This document shows, piece by piece, positions 38,807-47,490 of a stretch of 64,000 nucleotides of DNA. Made by a program: the position numbers and the translations under genes. Every line of letters starts with the position of its first letter. Position 1 is the first letter of the stretch. The notes beneath the pieces were generated by a model. The model saw only the letters and a list, made by a program, of their open reading frames with translations, searched no databases and was not told the origin of the DNA. Source of the stretch: a virus; IMG/VR virus record IMGVR_UViG_3300046512_000168, positions 1-64,000 of that record; one strand, given 5' to 3'.

Positions 38807-39586
38807 ATGCAGGTTACAGACAAGCAGCTTGAGACGATAATCCGCGCCATCGTCCGGCAGAACAAGGAGATGGACCAGGATGCCTTCTGGACCCTTCTCG
38901 CCAGTGCACTCAAGCAGAACTTCTCCATCCAGCAGCGCGGCGAGGACATAGACAATTATGTCGTTCCGCAATGGCTTGGCGATCTAGCCTACCAGCAGCA
39001 GTCCGTCGTCCTGCTCGCCCTGCGCGGCCCTGACGGCATCCGCAAGCACCATCCAGCCAAGACCGTGCATATCGCCTATCGTGCCACCATCCTGCGCGCG
39101 GCCGAGCGCCAGCGCTTCCTCGAATGGGGCGAAGAGGCAGACAGCTTCATGTCGATGCATGTGATTGCCGACGACACTCTCTGGGAGGCCGCAGTCAAGG
39201 CCTTCTTCGACCACGTCGACGAGCTGCCGCACCACTACGTCTCGCACCTGGCGCACGCCGCGCAGATCATCGGCTACAAGCATCCTGACGATCGCATGCG
39301 CCGCGCGTGGGGCTATTTCTACTACCGTTGGGTGGACGACGCGCACCTGGAGCCGGAACCTGAAACCGTCATGGACCGCCGTCTCGGCGACTGGGGAACG
39401 GCTCAGGCCCGCCTCGGTCTGCGCGGTATTCCGTTCGCTGTCGATTTCGGTATTGAGGCAACCGGCCTACCCGAGAAATGTGGCTGCAGCTCCTGCCGCG
39501 ACGAGCAGATCGAGTGCATTGCGGTTAGCGACCCCGCTTACCCGACCGAATTCGCAAGCCAGGCTGACGGGGTAGCAGGCGAATGA
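38807..39586 (+). CDS. Conserved phage protein, 259 residues
   Basis: Helical protein with ELPHHYVSHLAHAAQIIGYK and DDRMRRAWGYFYYRWVDDAH, then LEPEPETVMDRRLGD, a run I associate with an unnamed phage family (IGYKHP...W..FY...V...HL.PE). The C-terminus has CGCSSCRDEQIEC, a possible metal site. First gene after its promoter, with GGAG upstream. Overlaps the next gene by 4 bases. Confidence 0.85.
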   Translation: MQVTDKQLETIIRAIVRQNKEMDQDAFWTLLASALKQNFSIQQRGEDIDNYVVPQWLGDLAYQQQSVVLLALRGPDGIRKHHPAKTVHIAYRATILRAAERQRFLEWGEEADSFMSMHVIADDTLWEAAVKAFFDHVDELPHHYVSHLAHAAQIIGYKHPDDRMRRAWGYFYYRWVDDAHLEPEPETVMDRRLGDWGTAQARLGLRGIPFAVDFGIEATGLPEKCGCSSCRDEQIECIAVSDPAYPTEFASQADGVAGE

Positions 39587-40164
39587 TCCGCACCGCGATC
39601 ATCGACGACGTATGCCGCTGGGAGCTTCGCCGCATCTGGAACGACGTCCCCGAGCCCCGTCTGCTCGTCTGGCTGATGCTCAATCCGTCGACTGCTGACG
39701 CGGAGAAGGACGATCCGACCCTGCTGCGCATCATCAAATGGGGCAAGGCGTGGGGCTACGATGGCGTGATCGTCGTCAATCTCTATCCGTTCCGCTCGCC
39801 GTCGCCGCTCGATCTCGCCGCGTGGCACAAGGCCGGCGGCCTCACCGTCGAGGTGTTCCAGCGCAACATGGAGATCACGCTCGCCGCTATGGCAGAGTGC
39901 GACTGGATGGTCATGGCCGGCTGGGGCGGTTCTCTGCCGAAGCCGGAAGGAGTCCTTCCGTATATCCGCATGCTGAATACGATCGGCCTGACAAAGCACG
40001 GAGCCTGGCCTGTCTGGCGCTGCCTCGGCGTCTCGCAGGGCGGCATGCCGATCCACCCCATGGCGCGAGGCAAAAACCGCATCCCCGACGATGCGACGCC
40101 GATGGTCTACGATTTCGTCAAGCATCTCGACCCTAGCTATAAGGAGCACGCAAATGCCGTTTAA
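39583..40164 (+). CDS. DUF1643 protein
   Basis: 193 residues with the DUF1643 signatures: CRWELRRIWNDVPEPRLLVW then MLNPSTADAEKDDPTLLRII, WGYDGVIVVNLYPFRSPSP, a single-residue-spaced N after the helix, and AGWGG. The family occurs in bacteria and phages; no function is established. Overlaps the next gene by 11 bases. Confidence 0.9.
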   Translation: MIRTAIIDDVCRWELRRIWNDVPEPRLLVWLMLNPSTADAEKDDPTLLRIIKWGKAWGYDGVIVVNLYPFRSPSPLDLAAWHKAGGLTVEVFQRNMEITLAAMAECDWMVMAGWGGSLPKPEGVLPYIRMLNTIGLTKHGAWPVWRCLGVSQGGMPIHPMARGKNRIPDDATPMVYDFVKHLDPSYKEHANAV

Positions 40165-40612
40165 CATGCTCATGCCCCAGCCGAAGAAGACGGCTGCAGT
40201 TTCGCTCAGCAGCGGCTGCGGCCGAGGCAAGAACGATGCCTACCGGCTGACGGTATCCATCCCGACGACGATCTACACGCTCGCCTTCAATGACGCGGAC
40301 AAGGTCAATATCTCGCTCGGTACGGGCACCGACGAAGGCAAGCTCCTGATCGTGCCGAGCGAAGCCGGTCACTTCGAGACGAAGCACCTGATGCACACCG
40401 TCCTGATCAAGCTGCCGGCCAACCCGGACATCACTCCGGATTTCGACATGAAGGACGACAATGTCGAGCGGCGCGAATGGCCGGAAGGAGGCCTGGTCCT
40501 CACCCTGCCGACCTGGGCCAACAAGACGACCTACGAGGGCATCAAGAAAGCCCGCGCCGAAGCCGCTAAGCCTCTGGAGCAGAAGCGCGTCGTCCCTATG
40601 AGCCTGAGATAG
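40154..40612 (+). CDS. Unknown protein, 152 residues
   Basis: Beta-rich (KNDAYRLTVSIPTTIYTLAF, GKLLIVPSEAGHFE) with a C-terminal helix (GIKKARAEAAKPLEQKRV). The repeated short strands suggest a small barrel or AbrB-like dimer. No family recognised. Confidence 0.82.
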   Translation: MPFNMLMPQPKKTAAVSLSSGCGRGKNDAYRLTVSIPTTIYTLAFNDADKVNISLGTGTDEGKLLIVPSEAGHFETKHLMHTVLIKLPANPDITPDFDMKDDNVERREWPEGGLVLTLPTWANKTTYEGIKKARAEAAKPLEQKRVVPMSLR

Positions 40613-40622
40613 GAGAACACCT

Positions 40623-40925
40623 GTGGGCTATATGAAACCGATCGAAGGCGAAAGCGCCATGCTCGTAGAGAAGGGCGTCTATAAGCCGGCCGATCTCTAC
40701 GAGATGGACGATTACCTGTTCGCGAAAGTCGGGTCCGGCTTCGTCCGCCTCGACGCCAATGGCGGCACCTCGAAGCCGTCCGCCAAGCTGCACAAGCTGA
40801 TGTACGAAGGCCCGCTGTACAAGGATCAGCTCGGCCGGCTGTGCGTCTCGCCAGGTGCAAAGCGGGCAGCCTTGGAAAGCAACGTTCAACAGAAACTGCT
40901 CGGCGTCGCCGAGACAACGGAGTAA
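40623..40925 (+). CDS. Unknown protein, 100 residues
   Basis: GTG start with AGGAG seven bases upstream; an internal ATG four codons later is an alternative. MKPIEGESAMLVEKGVYKPA, with an acidic strand region, then a basic C-terminal half (KLHKLMYEGPLYKDQLGRLC). Function unknown. Confidence 0.8.
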   Translation: MGYMKPIEGESAMLVEKGVYKPADLYEMDDYLFAKVGSGFVRLDANGGTSKPSAKLHKLMYEGPLYKDQLGRLCVSPGAKRAALESNVQQKLLGVAETTE

Positions 40926-40931
40926 GGGCAT

Positions 40932-41294
40932 ATGAACGACAGACTTGCACAGCGCGCCCGCGAGGACGAACGTCGTAGTAACGATCTTCAGCGCGAAGTC
41001 GAAAATATCTACGCGGACGAAAGCCTCACGCAGGAGGCCAAGCAGCGCGAAGAGCGCAACGCAAAAGACCGGTTCAACAGAGGGTCAGCCCGCATCGCTG
41101 CACAACGGTCGTTCGAAGACACAGATGACGAGGGGCGTGCAAAGCTCCTTACGGCAGCGGTCGACGACCTGAACCGGCTGATCGGCTGGGCGCACGAAGA
41201 CCGAATGCGCGTCGAGCTGACAGTCAAGGTTGAGCCGCACAGCTTCCGTCAGCCGAAGCCGGAGCTACGCCACTCGCTGCTGCGGGTCCTCTGA
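40932..41294 (+). CDS. Highly charged helical protein, 120 residues
   Basis: Almost entirely helical and charged (LAQRAREDERRSNDLQREVE, LTQEAKQREERNAKDRFNRG), probably a coiled coil, with a C-terminal strand region. The stop overlaps the next start. Confidence 0.8.
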   Translation: MNDRLAQRAREDERRSNDLQREVENIYADESLTQEAKQREERNAKDRFNRGSARIAAQRSFEDTDDEGRAKLLTAAVDDLNRLIGWAHEDRMRVELTVKVEPHSFRQPKPELRHSLLRVL

Positions 41295-41539
41295 TGAAGA
41301 GCAACCTCGCAGATGTCATGGTCGTAAAGCATCACGAGACGCCGGCCGCTGTCCTGGTCTCCAGTGACGGGCACCGCGACAAGGCGGTATGGCTGCCGAA
41401 AGGCGCTGTCGAGGAGGCAGATACCGGACGCTCGCAAATGGAGACGATCGACCCGCCGTCGCGCTTCAGTCCCAAGCGCTGCCCCATCGTCGAGATAACC
41501 GCGCCGCAGCGCCTCCTCGAAGACAAGGGCCTGGTATGA
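41294..41539 (+). CDS. Unknown protein, 81 residues
   Basis: ADVMVVKHHETPAAVLVSSD, then KAVWLPKGAVEEADTGRSQM, the pattern of short beta proteins with a WLPK turn. Overlaps both neighbours. No family recognised. Confidence 0.8.
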   Translation: MKSNLADVMVVKHHETPAAVLVSSDGHRDKAVWLPKGAVEEADTGRSQMETIDPPSRFSPKRCPIVEITAPQRLLEDKGLV

Positions 41540-41646
41540 TCGGCCTCCTCCAGATCGTGGCTGTCGTGGCGCTCACCACGGCGGCCAGCCTCGCAGTCGC
41601 CTTCGGCGTCGGGCTGCTTCACACCGCCATTCTCCTGTCATTCTAA
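41536..41646 (+). CDS. Very small membrane protein, 36 residues
   Basis: MIGLLQIVAVVALTTAASLA continuing VAFGVGLLHTAILLSF: nearly the whole protein is hydrophobic, a single transmembrane peptide. 4-base overlap with the preceding gene supports it. The stop abuts a palindrome. Confidence 0.68.
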   Translation: MIGLLQIVAVVALTTAASLAVAFGVGLLHTAILLSF

Positions 41647-41662
41647 TTGCAACGCGTTGCAG
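41647..41662. repeat. Dispersed palindrome (GC centre)
   Basis: TTGCAACGCGTTGCAG, zero bases after a stop, upstream of the fibre gene. Confidence 0.95.
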
Positions 41663-41689
41663 AAAATCCGTCTTTCCTGTACTAGTTCC

Positions 41690-41701
41690 CTACACTTATA
41701 G
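41690..41701 (+). promoter_or_regulatory. CTACA motif, candidate late promoter
   Basis: CTACACTTATAG, 29 bases before the fibre-protein start, followed by a second GCTACAG. Confidence 0.5.
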
Positions 41702-41718
41702 GCTACAGGAGACGGTAA

Positions 41719-44700
41719 ATGGCAAAGCGCCCAACTGACCTCGGCATCCGCACACCGGGCGGTCTGAATATCCGCACCACGCTCGGGCGCAATAACGTCC
41801 AGCCGCGCACCGCAAGCGGCGGGGGAGGCGGCAGTCCTCCTGGCGGCCCGCTGCAAACGCTCACGCTCGACAACGTCAATTTCTCCCAGTCTGCTATCCC
41901 TGGTACGCCCGTCGGCACCATTTCTGGCAAGACCTCTGGCACCAAGCTGGAACTTACCGGCACGGGCGGAAAGCTGATGCTGAATAGCAGCCGCAATCAG
42001 GTCGTTGTCGGCCTGCTGGCATCCAAGGCTGAAACGATCGCAGGCACGCTAACGGAATACAATGAAACAACTGGCGAGACCAAATCTACCAACGTCTCGT
42101 TCACGTGTGGCGGTCTTTCGGCTCTCACCCTCGGGCAGGCATCGCAGGTACCGGTTGCCGTCTGGTCAGTGGAGCGCCCGCCCGGCATTACCAGCGGCGT
42201 GACCAATGCCTTCATCATCCGCAACAGCGCCAACGCCCAAAGCACGCTCGTCTACGACAACACGACGGGCAAGTTGGTTATCACCGGCTTCCCCGGAACT
42301 GGCGACGGTGTTTCCTTCCATTGCACTCGCGTCTACGACACGTCCGGCGTCGCCCACGACCTGACCACGGCAGTCGGCCCGAAGCTCGTGTTCGAAGGCA
42401 ACTACGCGACCCTGGTCAACCTCCCAGGCCTCGTGGCTGCAGGGTCTGGCTTCACTCCGAATGACGTCCTCACCGAGGCAGGTACCAATGGCGTTTTGCT
42501 GGAAGACGGTGTTCGAGCCCAAATCCGCGTACTCACAGTAAGCGGTGGCGGCGGGACTGGCCCTATTGCCACTTACCAGATCGAACGAGCCGGCAAATAC
42601 TACTATGGCCCCGGCGGCACCAACGCAGGTAGCATCGCAGTCTCGTTCACGGGCGGCACCGGTACCGGCGCAACCTTCACCGTCCCGCTCACACCGGCCG
42701 CGACCAACACCTACACCAACGACAAGCTCGCTCTGGAGTTCGTCAACCTCGGCGGCACCAACCTGAAGTCCGCAGGCTTCTTGAATGTGGGCGGCACGAA
42801 CAACCTCGCTATCCTCGGCGTCGTTTCTCGCAAGGGTTACTCTGGCGGTGCGGTTAATCCACAGCCACGCCCAGGTGCCCCGACGACATCGGCAAAATCG
42901 GTGTTCATGGGTTACGGCACGCTGCCTACGCAAATCCTGGTGACCAGCTCGGCCATCTCTGCCCAAGGCGTCACGTCGCAGGCTGACCCGACGGGTTACC
43001 CTGCCAACTTCAATCGCGACAGCCTCATGGGTAAGACCATGTGCGCTTACGATCTGCCGGACGACCTGCCGATTGACGAGAGCGCGCCCGATCCGACCAA
43101 CGGCTATATCAACTTCTGGATCAATCAGCGTGGCGACAAACTCTCTGCAGGTGGAGACACGCGCAGGCATTATGCTGATCGGGACCATGGTGTTGCCGAA
43201 ACGCTCGCTGCCCCCATCACCCTAGGTGCTGCAGGTAACTCCGGTGCGCAGTTCAATGGGCGCTTCAAGGAGGTAATCATCTTCCAGTCGGCCACTCCGA
43301 TGACGAACGATGAGGTCCAGCGTCTCAGTATCGGACAACGTAATCGCTTCGGCCTTACCGCCGATACGATCTGCCGCGACCGCTTCGCGATCCTATACCT
43401 CGGCCAATCCAACGCCGTGTCACACCTGTCGCACACCACATCCGGCGACAACGTGGACGCCACGACGATGTCTGCTCAGCGCCGTATCGCCGCCAAGATC
43501 GTCGAAGGCCTCGGCACCACTGCCGATCGCGTGACTTTTGGCCTGGCTGCACGTTCATGTGTGGGCGGTACCTGGATGTTGAAGCACGGCAAGGCCGGCG
43601 TCGACCCAGATAATCCGACTTCTTGGTGGAACGAGGATATCGACGATTGGGGTCAGCTCGCTCTCGGCCTTGCCATGTCGAGCCCTGATGTCGCCAAGGT
43701 CTCGAACAACCCTGTCCCCGGCTCAGGCTACGCAGTCAACGATCTTGTGTCGCCCCCAGGTGGCACGCTGATCTCAGGCGGCGAGGCTACCCAGCTTCGC
43801 GTGACGGCGATCGACGGCAACGGCGGTATCGTCACAGTCGCCCTGGTCAAGGCAGGCGCATACAGCGTCGCGCCGACGGTACCGTTCACTCCGGTCGGAG
43901 GCTCCGGTACCGGAGCATCTCTGACAGGCACGTATTCGGGCGGACTTGTGCCGTACCTGGATGTAGTCAAGCAGTTCAGGAACCGCCGTCTTATTATCAT
44001 CCACGCACAGGGCGAGGCGGACTCCGCCAACTCGCTCGATGACGCACTGCAGCTTCTGTGGGCGCAGAAGACATATCTGTTCCTCAATAAGGTTCGCATA
44101 TACTGCGGACAGCCTGACGCACCTATCATCATTCAGCCTCTGGCGCGCTATGGCGGAAGCCCTGGCAGCGATCGCAGGAACCGCGTCAACAATATGCGTC
44201 GTCTGCAGAACAGCTATCTCGGCGCGCAGTATAACGTCTTCATCGCTGCCGATACCGGTGTTGCAGCCCGTGCGGCCGGTGCGGGCGCAAGTGACGCTCC
44301 GCAGTTCGATGCGCACCTTGGCTCCATGTTCCTGCCGTACGGTTACAACCCGGCAACGGGCGGCCCAGAAGACGGCTACCAGAATGTCGGCTGGCGCAAC
44401 GCAAAGGCCGCCCTTCACGCCCTGAAGGTGGTTTACGGCCGCGACCTGACGCTGGCCGACGTCTGGCGTGGACCACGTATCGTTGCTGCGACCCGCGTCA
44501 GCGGTACAGTCTTCGACCTCGAAGTGCAGTTCCCTGTCGGTAGCGGAGGCAACGATCTAAGCTCGTTCTCCGGAACGATGAGCGGCATCCGTGCATGGAA
44601 CGGCTCAACGGAGTATTACCCGACAAGCATCGTGACACGGCAGGCGAATGGCAAGTTCTACCTGCGCTGCACGTTCGGTACGGCGCTTCCGGCAAACAGC

Positions 44701-44823
44701 AACATCGCGCACGAGCCGAACTATGCCGGTGGCGAATACGCGGCACCCGTGCGCAACCATATTGTCGACAACAATGCCGAGATCGCCATGCCGCTTGAAG
44801 CGTCCCCGGCGCTGGCGGCATAA
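41719..44823 (+). CDS. Tail fibre or spike with SGNH-type esterase domain
   Basis: 1034 residues, the largest protein here. The first half is glycine-, threonine- and serine-rich beta sequence with two similar segments (GTGTGATFTVPLTP near 315 and GGSGTGASLTG near 730), typical of fibres. A LamG-like stretch (FNGRFKEVIIFQSATPMTND) ends near 550. From about 555 to 890 lies a carbohydrate acetylesterase domain: LYLGQSNAVSH with the nucleophile Ser, IIHAQGEADS near 760, and FDAHLG near 865 for the Asp/His pair. It should bind and de-acetylate host surface polysaccharide. The CTACA motif upstream suggests late expression. Confidence 0.85.
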   Translation: MAKRPTDLGIRTPGGLNIRTTLGRNNVQPRTASGGGGGSPPGGPLQTLTLDNVNFSQSAIPGTPVGTISGKTSGTKLELTGTGGKLMLNSSRNQVVVGLLASKAETIAGTLTEYNETTGETKSTNVSFTCGGLSALTLGQASQVPVAVWSVERPPGITSGVTNAFIIRNSANAQSTLVYDNTTGKLVITGFPGTGDGVSFHCTRVYDTSGVAHDLTTAVGPKLVFEGNYATLVNLPGLVAAGSGFTPNDVLTEAGTNGVLLEDGVRAQIRVLTVSGGGGTGPIATYQIERAGKYYYGPGGTNAGSIAVSFTGGTGTGATFTVPLTPAATNTYTNDKLALEFVNLGGTNLKSAGFLNVGGTNNLAILGVVSRKGYSGGAVNPQPRPGAPTTSAKSVFMGYGTLPTQILVTSSAISAQGVTSQADPTGYPANFNRDSLMGKTMCAYDLPDDLPIDESAPDPTNGYINFWINQRGDKLSAGGDTRRHYADRDHGVAETLAAPITLGAAGNSGAQFNGRFKEVIIFQSATPMTNDEVQRLSIGQRNRFGLTADTICRDRFAILYLGQSNAVSHLSHTTSGDNVDATTMSAQRRIAAKIVEGLGTTADRVTFGLAARSCVGGTWMLKHGKAGVDPDNPTSWWNEDIDDWGQLALGLAMSSPDVAKVSNNPVPGSGYAVNDLVSPPGGTLISGGEATQLRVTAIDGNGGIVTVALVKAGAYSVAPTVPFTPVGGSGTGASLTGTYSGGLVPYLDVVKQFRNRRLIIIHAQGEADSANSLDDALQLLWAQKTYLFLNKVRIYCGQPDAPIIIQPLARYGGSPGSDRRNRVNNMRRLQNSYLGAQYNVFIAADTGVAARAAGAGASDAPQFDAHLGSMFLPYGYNPATGGPEDGYQNVGWRNAKAALHALKVVYGRDLTLADVWRGPRIVAATRVSGTVFDLEVQFPVGSGGNDLSSFSGTMSGIRAWNGSTEYYPTSIVTRQANGKFYLRCTFGTALPANSNIAHEPNYAGGEYAAPVRNHIVDNNAEIAMPLEASPALAA

Positions 44824-44834
44824 GGAGATCAATC

Positions 44835-45026
44835 ATGACAGGCCAAGATACTCTCGACGCATTTCGTGGGCGACTACGAGCACTAAAGGAGGCTGGTGAA
44901 GGCCAGCTTTCCGCAGGCATAGCGAAAGCCGAGACGGTCGCTCAGCTCCTGCTCGATCCGGACCTGACACCGGAAATAGCGGAAGTCGCGACCTACCGCA
45001 TCATGGAGGAAGAAGGCTTCGCATAA
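44835..45026 (+). CDS. Small helical protein after fibre gene, 63 residues
   Basis: DAFRGRLRALKEAGEGQLSA and TPEIAEVATYRIMEEEGFA: helical, acidic, no cysteine. Eleven bases after the fibre gene, followed by a terminator, so probably an accessory of the same transcript, perhaps an assembly factor. Confidence 0.75.
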   Translation: MTGQDTLDAFRGRLRALKEAGEGQLSAGIAKAETVAQLLLDPDLTPEIAEVATYRIMEEEGFA

Positions 45027-45045
45027 TCCGGCGCTCCCAATAAGG

Positions 45046-45068
45046 GCGGGCGCTTCGGCGCCCGCTTT
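45046..45068 (+). terminator. Rho-independent terminator after fibre genes
   Basis: GCGGGCGC/GCGCCCGC stem capped by a TTCG loop, then TTTA. Confidence 0.88.
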
Positions 45069-45071
45069 ACG

Positions 45072-45087
45072 TTGCAACGCGTTGCAA
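45072..45087. repeat. Dispersed palindrome (GC centre, perfect)
   Basis: TTGCAACGCGTTGCAA; its right arm coincides with the -35 box of the promoter that follows. Confidence 0.97.
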
Positions 45088-45110
45088 CACCTACAGATGT
45101 AAGATATAAA
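45082..45110 (+). promoter_or_regulatory. Promoter sharing its -35 with the palindrome
   Basis: TTGCAA, 17-bp spacer containing CTACAGATGTAAG, then -10 TATAAA. Geometry is that of the early promoters, but the -35 is the palindrome arm. Confidence 0.6.
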
Positions 45111-45147
45111 ACCGTAAATCTTTCACGCCAAGCAGAGGATTAAGCCC

Positions 45148-45474
45148 ATGGCCACCACATTCGTCGGAGTTCACATCGTCTGCGCTTTCGCGGGCGCAAA
45201 CCAGAACCAGCTCGATATCCTGCGCAAGCCCATCTGGTCGGACGCCCAGTCCGTCGCCGGCCCAACGCAGAACACGGCACCTGCAGCCAACCCGAAATAC
45301 GGCGAGCCGACGATCAAGGTCCGCGCCATCGGGCTTGATGCCTGGGTCACTGTCGGCGCTTCCCCGGATGATCCGACCAGCAACAATTCCGCTCGCGAAT
45401 TCGTCGAGGCCGGTACGGAGAAGCTCTTCGCCGTCGACCAGAACGACAAGGTCCGCTGGGCTCCCGCCACGTAA
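45148..45474 (+). CDS. Small protein, possibly structural, 108 residues
   Basis: Beta-rich, cysteine-poor (KYGEPTIKVRAIGLDAWVTV, GTEKLFAVDQNDKVRWAPAT). The plan strand-GASPD-loop-strand is repeated in the next protein, so the two look paralogous. Lying between the fibre and RlpA genes it may be a virion decoration protein; this is inference. Confidence 0.75.
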   Translation: MATTFVGVHIVCAFAGANQNQLDILRKPIWSDAQSVAGPTQNTAPAANPKYGEPTIKVRAIGLDAWVTVGASPDDPTSNNSAREFVEAGTEKLFAVDQNDKVRWAPAT

Positions 45475-45490
45475 TTGAAACCAGTTGCAA
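45475..45490. repeat. Dispersed palindrome (TTGAAAC arm)
   Basis: TTGAAACCAGTTGCAA, zero bases after a stop. Confidence 0.75.
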
Positions 45491-45503
45491 ATAGGAGAGC
45501 GCC

Positions 45504-45854
45504 ATGCCCACGCTTCGCATCGAGTTTATCAAAGGCAGCGAGCTGCAGTCTGGTGTGCCAGGCATCGCTGACGCACGCGTCCGCAAGGAAAGCGAAATCG
45601 CCATTGGTGCATCCGCAACCGTGGTAGGCTCGCAACCAGACGCTCCGGCCGACTGCAGCCACGCTGTTCTCTTCGCCGTCGGCGGAGCATGTTACGTCGA
45701 CTGGGATGGTCAAAAAGGCCTGACCAGCGGCAACCCGACGCCTGCCGATCCGACCACAGGAAAGCGCATCTACGTACCGGCGGGCGGCATGCGCACGGTG
45801 ACCAGTTTCAAGACTGGCGCCAAATTCTCCTGCGTCCAGGCAGCACTGTCCTAA
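45504..45854 (+). CDS. Small protein, possibly structural, 116 residues
   Basis: LRIEFIKGSELQSGVPGIAD, AIGASATVVGSQPDAPADCS and HAVLFAVGGACYVDWDGQKG: similar strand order to the preceding protein, with a GAS(A/P)D-type turn and a terminal sheet. Likely a paralogous pair. AGGAGAG upstream. Confidence 0.77.
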   Translation: MPTLRIEFIKGSELQSGVPGIADARVRKESEIAIGASATVVGSQPDAPADCSHAVLFAVGGACYVDWDGQKGLTSGNPTPADPTTGKRIYVPAGGMRTVTSFKTGAKFSCVQAALS

Positions 45855-45886
45855 GCAAATCTACCTAGATGCTTGAAGCCCGCAGT

Positions 45887-45898
45887 CTATAAATGTAG
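45887..45898 (+). promoter_or_regulatory. CTACA-like motif, candidate late promoter
   Basis: CTATAAATGTAG, nearly palindromic, 48 bases before the RlpA-like start; TTGAAG lies 17 bp before TAGGTT. Confidence 0.45.
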
Positions 45899-45934
45899 GT
45901 TGCGGGCGTCGTTCATTGTAGAAGGAACCGAGCC

Positions 45935-46318
45935 ATGAAGCTCATCGCTGGACTAGTCCTAACCCTCACTGTCGTCATCACCGCGCTCCTGCTGGTCGCT
46001 GTCGTCTACTGCACGCCTGCCTCTGCCGCAGAAACCAACGCCTCCTGGTACGGCTACGAGACCTGCCAAGCTCACCGCGCCTGCAAGACGGCCAATGGCG
46101 AGCACTTCAAGCCCGCAGGCCTCACAGCCGCACACAAGACGCTACCCTTCGGCACCCGCGTCAGGGTCACCAATCCGCATAATGGCCGATCTGTCATCGT
46201 CCGGGTTAACGACCGAGGCCCATTCGTTCGAGGCAGGGGGCTCGATCTGTCCCGTGGCGCGGCGCAAACGATTGGCATGTTGGGGACGCAGCGCGTCCAC
46301 TACACCGTCATAAAATAA
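45935..46318 (+). CDS. RlpA-like double-psi beta-barrel protein (cell-wall enzyme)
   Basis: 127 residues. A signal sequence with one long hydrophobic helix ([19 protein letters not shown]) ends CTPASAAE. The mature part is one RlpA/DPBB domain: [55 protein letters not shown] and [16 protein letters not shown]. RlpA family proteins bind or cleave glycan strands lacking stem peptides. Here it would be exported to the periplasm, possibly to help lysis or weaken septal peptidoglycan. No SPOR domain. Confidence 0.9.
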   Translation: MKLIAGLVLTLTVVITALLLVAVVYCTPASAAETNASWYGYETCQAHRACKTANGEHFKPAGLTAAHKTLPFGTRVRVTNPHNGRSVIVRVNDRGPFVRGRGLDLSRGAAQTIGMLGTQRVHYTVIK

Positions 46319-46332
46319 TCACACGTGCTGCG

Positions 46333-46348
46333 TTGCAACGCGTTGCAA
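46333..46348. repeat. Dispersed palindrome (GC centre, perfect)
   Basis: TTGCAACGCGTTGCAA between the RlpA-like and phoH genes. Confidence 0.97.
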
Positions 46349-46384
46349 AATACCTTCCGCTCCTATAGCGTCCAAAGTTGTCGG

Positions 46385-46396
46385 CTACAGTTATTG
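46385..46396 (+). promoter_or_regulatory. CTACA motif, candidate late promoter
   Basis: CTACAGTTATTG, 32 bases before the phoH start. Confidence 0.4.
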
Positions 46397-46416
46397 CCGA
46401 CCGAAGCGAGGACCAA

Positions 46417-47157
46417 ATGGAGCGGAAGCGCCAGAAACCCCGCCGCAAGGCATCCCAGGAAGACCATTTCGAGGCTGCTGCCCTCGACGCGCAAGCCCGC
46501 CAGCAGCCCAGGCCGAAGAAGAACGGCGTCAAACCCTTCCGTCCACTCACCGAAGCCCAGGCTGATTACTCCGACGCGATCGACTTCGCGACATATACTT
46601 TCGGTGTCGGCCCGGCCGGTACGGGCAAGACCTATGTCGCCGCCTGCAAGGCCTGCGATCATCTCAAATCATCCGATCAGGCTCGTGTCATCCTGACCCG
46701 CCCAGTCATAGAAGCGGCCGGCGAAAAGCTCGGCTTCCTGCCAGGGACGCTTGCGGAGAAGTTCGGGCCATACCTGAAGCCCTTCATGCGCATCCTCATC
46801 GATCGCCTGGGTGAGAGCTTCGTCGAGACGCTGGTGCGCTACGAGCGTTTGCAGATGATCCCGCTGGCCTTCATGCGCGGTGAGAGCTACGCGGATACGC
46901 TGATCATCGCCGACGAGGCGCAGAATATGACGCCGCTGATGTTCAAACTCCTGCTCACGCGCATAGGCGAGGGGAGCCGCATGGTGATCGACGGCGACCC
47001 GACCCAGGTCGACCCCGGCGTGCAGAGCGGTCTGGAGGATGCGATCTATCGGCTGCGCTTGCGCAACGTCAAGAATGTCGAGGTGGTGCGCTTCACTAAA
47101 GCCGACATCGTCCGTCACGACATTATCCAGCACGTGCTCGAAGCCTACGAGGTGTAA
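46417..47157 (+). CDS. phoH: PhoH-like ATPase
   Basis: 246 residues with a basic N-terminus and a PhoH/RecD-type P-loop domain: GVGPAGTGKTYVA near 62-74, VILTRPVIEAAGEKLGFLPG, LIIADEAQNM near 162 and VIDGDPTQVD. PhoH is frequent in phages; it is an ATPase with proposed RNA-related or replication roles, not established. Start chosen at the ATG after GCGAGGACC; an upstream ATG 39 bases earlier is less likely as it overlaps the CTACA motif. Confidence 0.94.
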   Translation: MERKRQKPRRKASQEDHFEAAALDAQARQQPRPKKNGVKPFRPLTEAQADYSDAIDFATYTFGVGPAGTGKTYVAACKACDHLKSSDQARVILTRPVIEAAGEKLGFLPGTLAEKFGPYLKPFMRILIDRLGESFVETLVRYERLQMIPLAFMRGESYADTLIIADEAQNMTPLMFKLLLTRIGEGSRMVIDGDPTQVDPGVQSGLEDAIYRLRLRNVKNVEVVRFTKADIVRHDIIQHVLEAYEV

Positions 47158-47158
47158 A

Positions 47159-47461
47159 ATGGACATGCTCAAGGAAGTCTTCGTCATCGTCGTGTTCATC
47201 CTCGGCTATTATTTCGGCAACCACAACGCCACCAACATCAACGCCGTGCACGAGCTGTTCCGCAAACGGGAAGACCATGCCCGCCGCAACGCGCTCAAGA
47301 CGTTCAACGAGGGGCGATACGCCGGCATCTCCCACGGGCAGAGTGCCCTGAACGGATATCAGGCTGGGCAGAGCAGCGTATTAGACGGGGGAGGCGGCAT
47401 GGACGAAGACTACGACGGGTCCGCGCCTCTGCCGGACGACGATCCCCCCACCAAGCACTGA
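47159..47461 (+). CDS. Membrane-anchored protein after phoH, 100 residues
   Basis: N-terminal transmembrane helix (VFVIVVFILGYYFG, about 7-20), a basic helix (ELFRKREDHARRNALKTF) and a glycine/acidic disordered tail (DGGGGMDEDYDGSAPLPDDD). Starts one base after phoH. Ends at a terminator. Confidence 0.82.
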   Translation: MDMLKEVFVIVVFILGYYFGNHNATNINAVHELFRKREDHARRNALKTFNEGRYAGISHGQSALNGYQAGQSSVLDGGGGMDEDYDGSAPLPDDDPPTKH

Positions 47462-47463
47462 CC

Positions 47464-47490
47464 GGCGGCCCTTCGGGGCCGTTTTCTTTT
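47464..47490 (+). terminator. Rho-independent terminator after phoH operon
   Basis: CGGCCC/GGGCCG stem, TTCG loop, then TTTTCTTTT. Confidence 0.93.
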
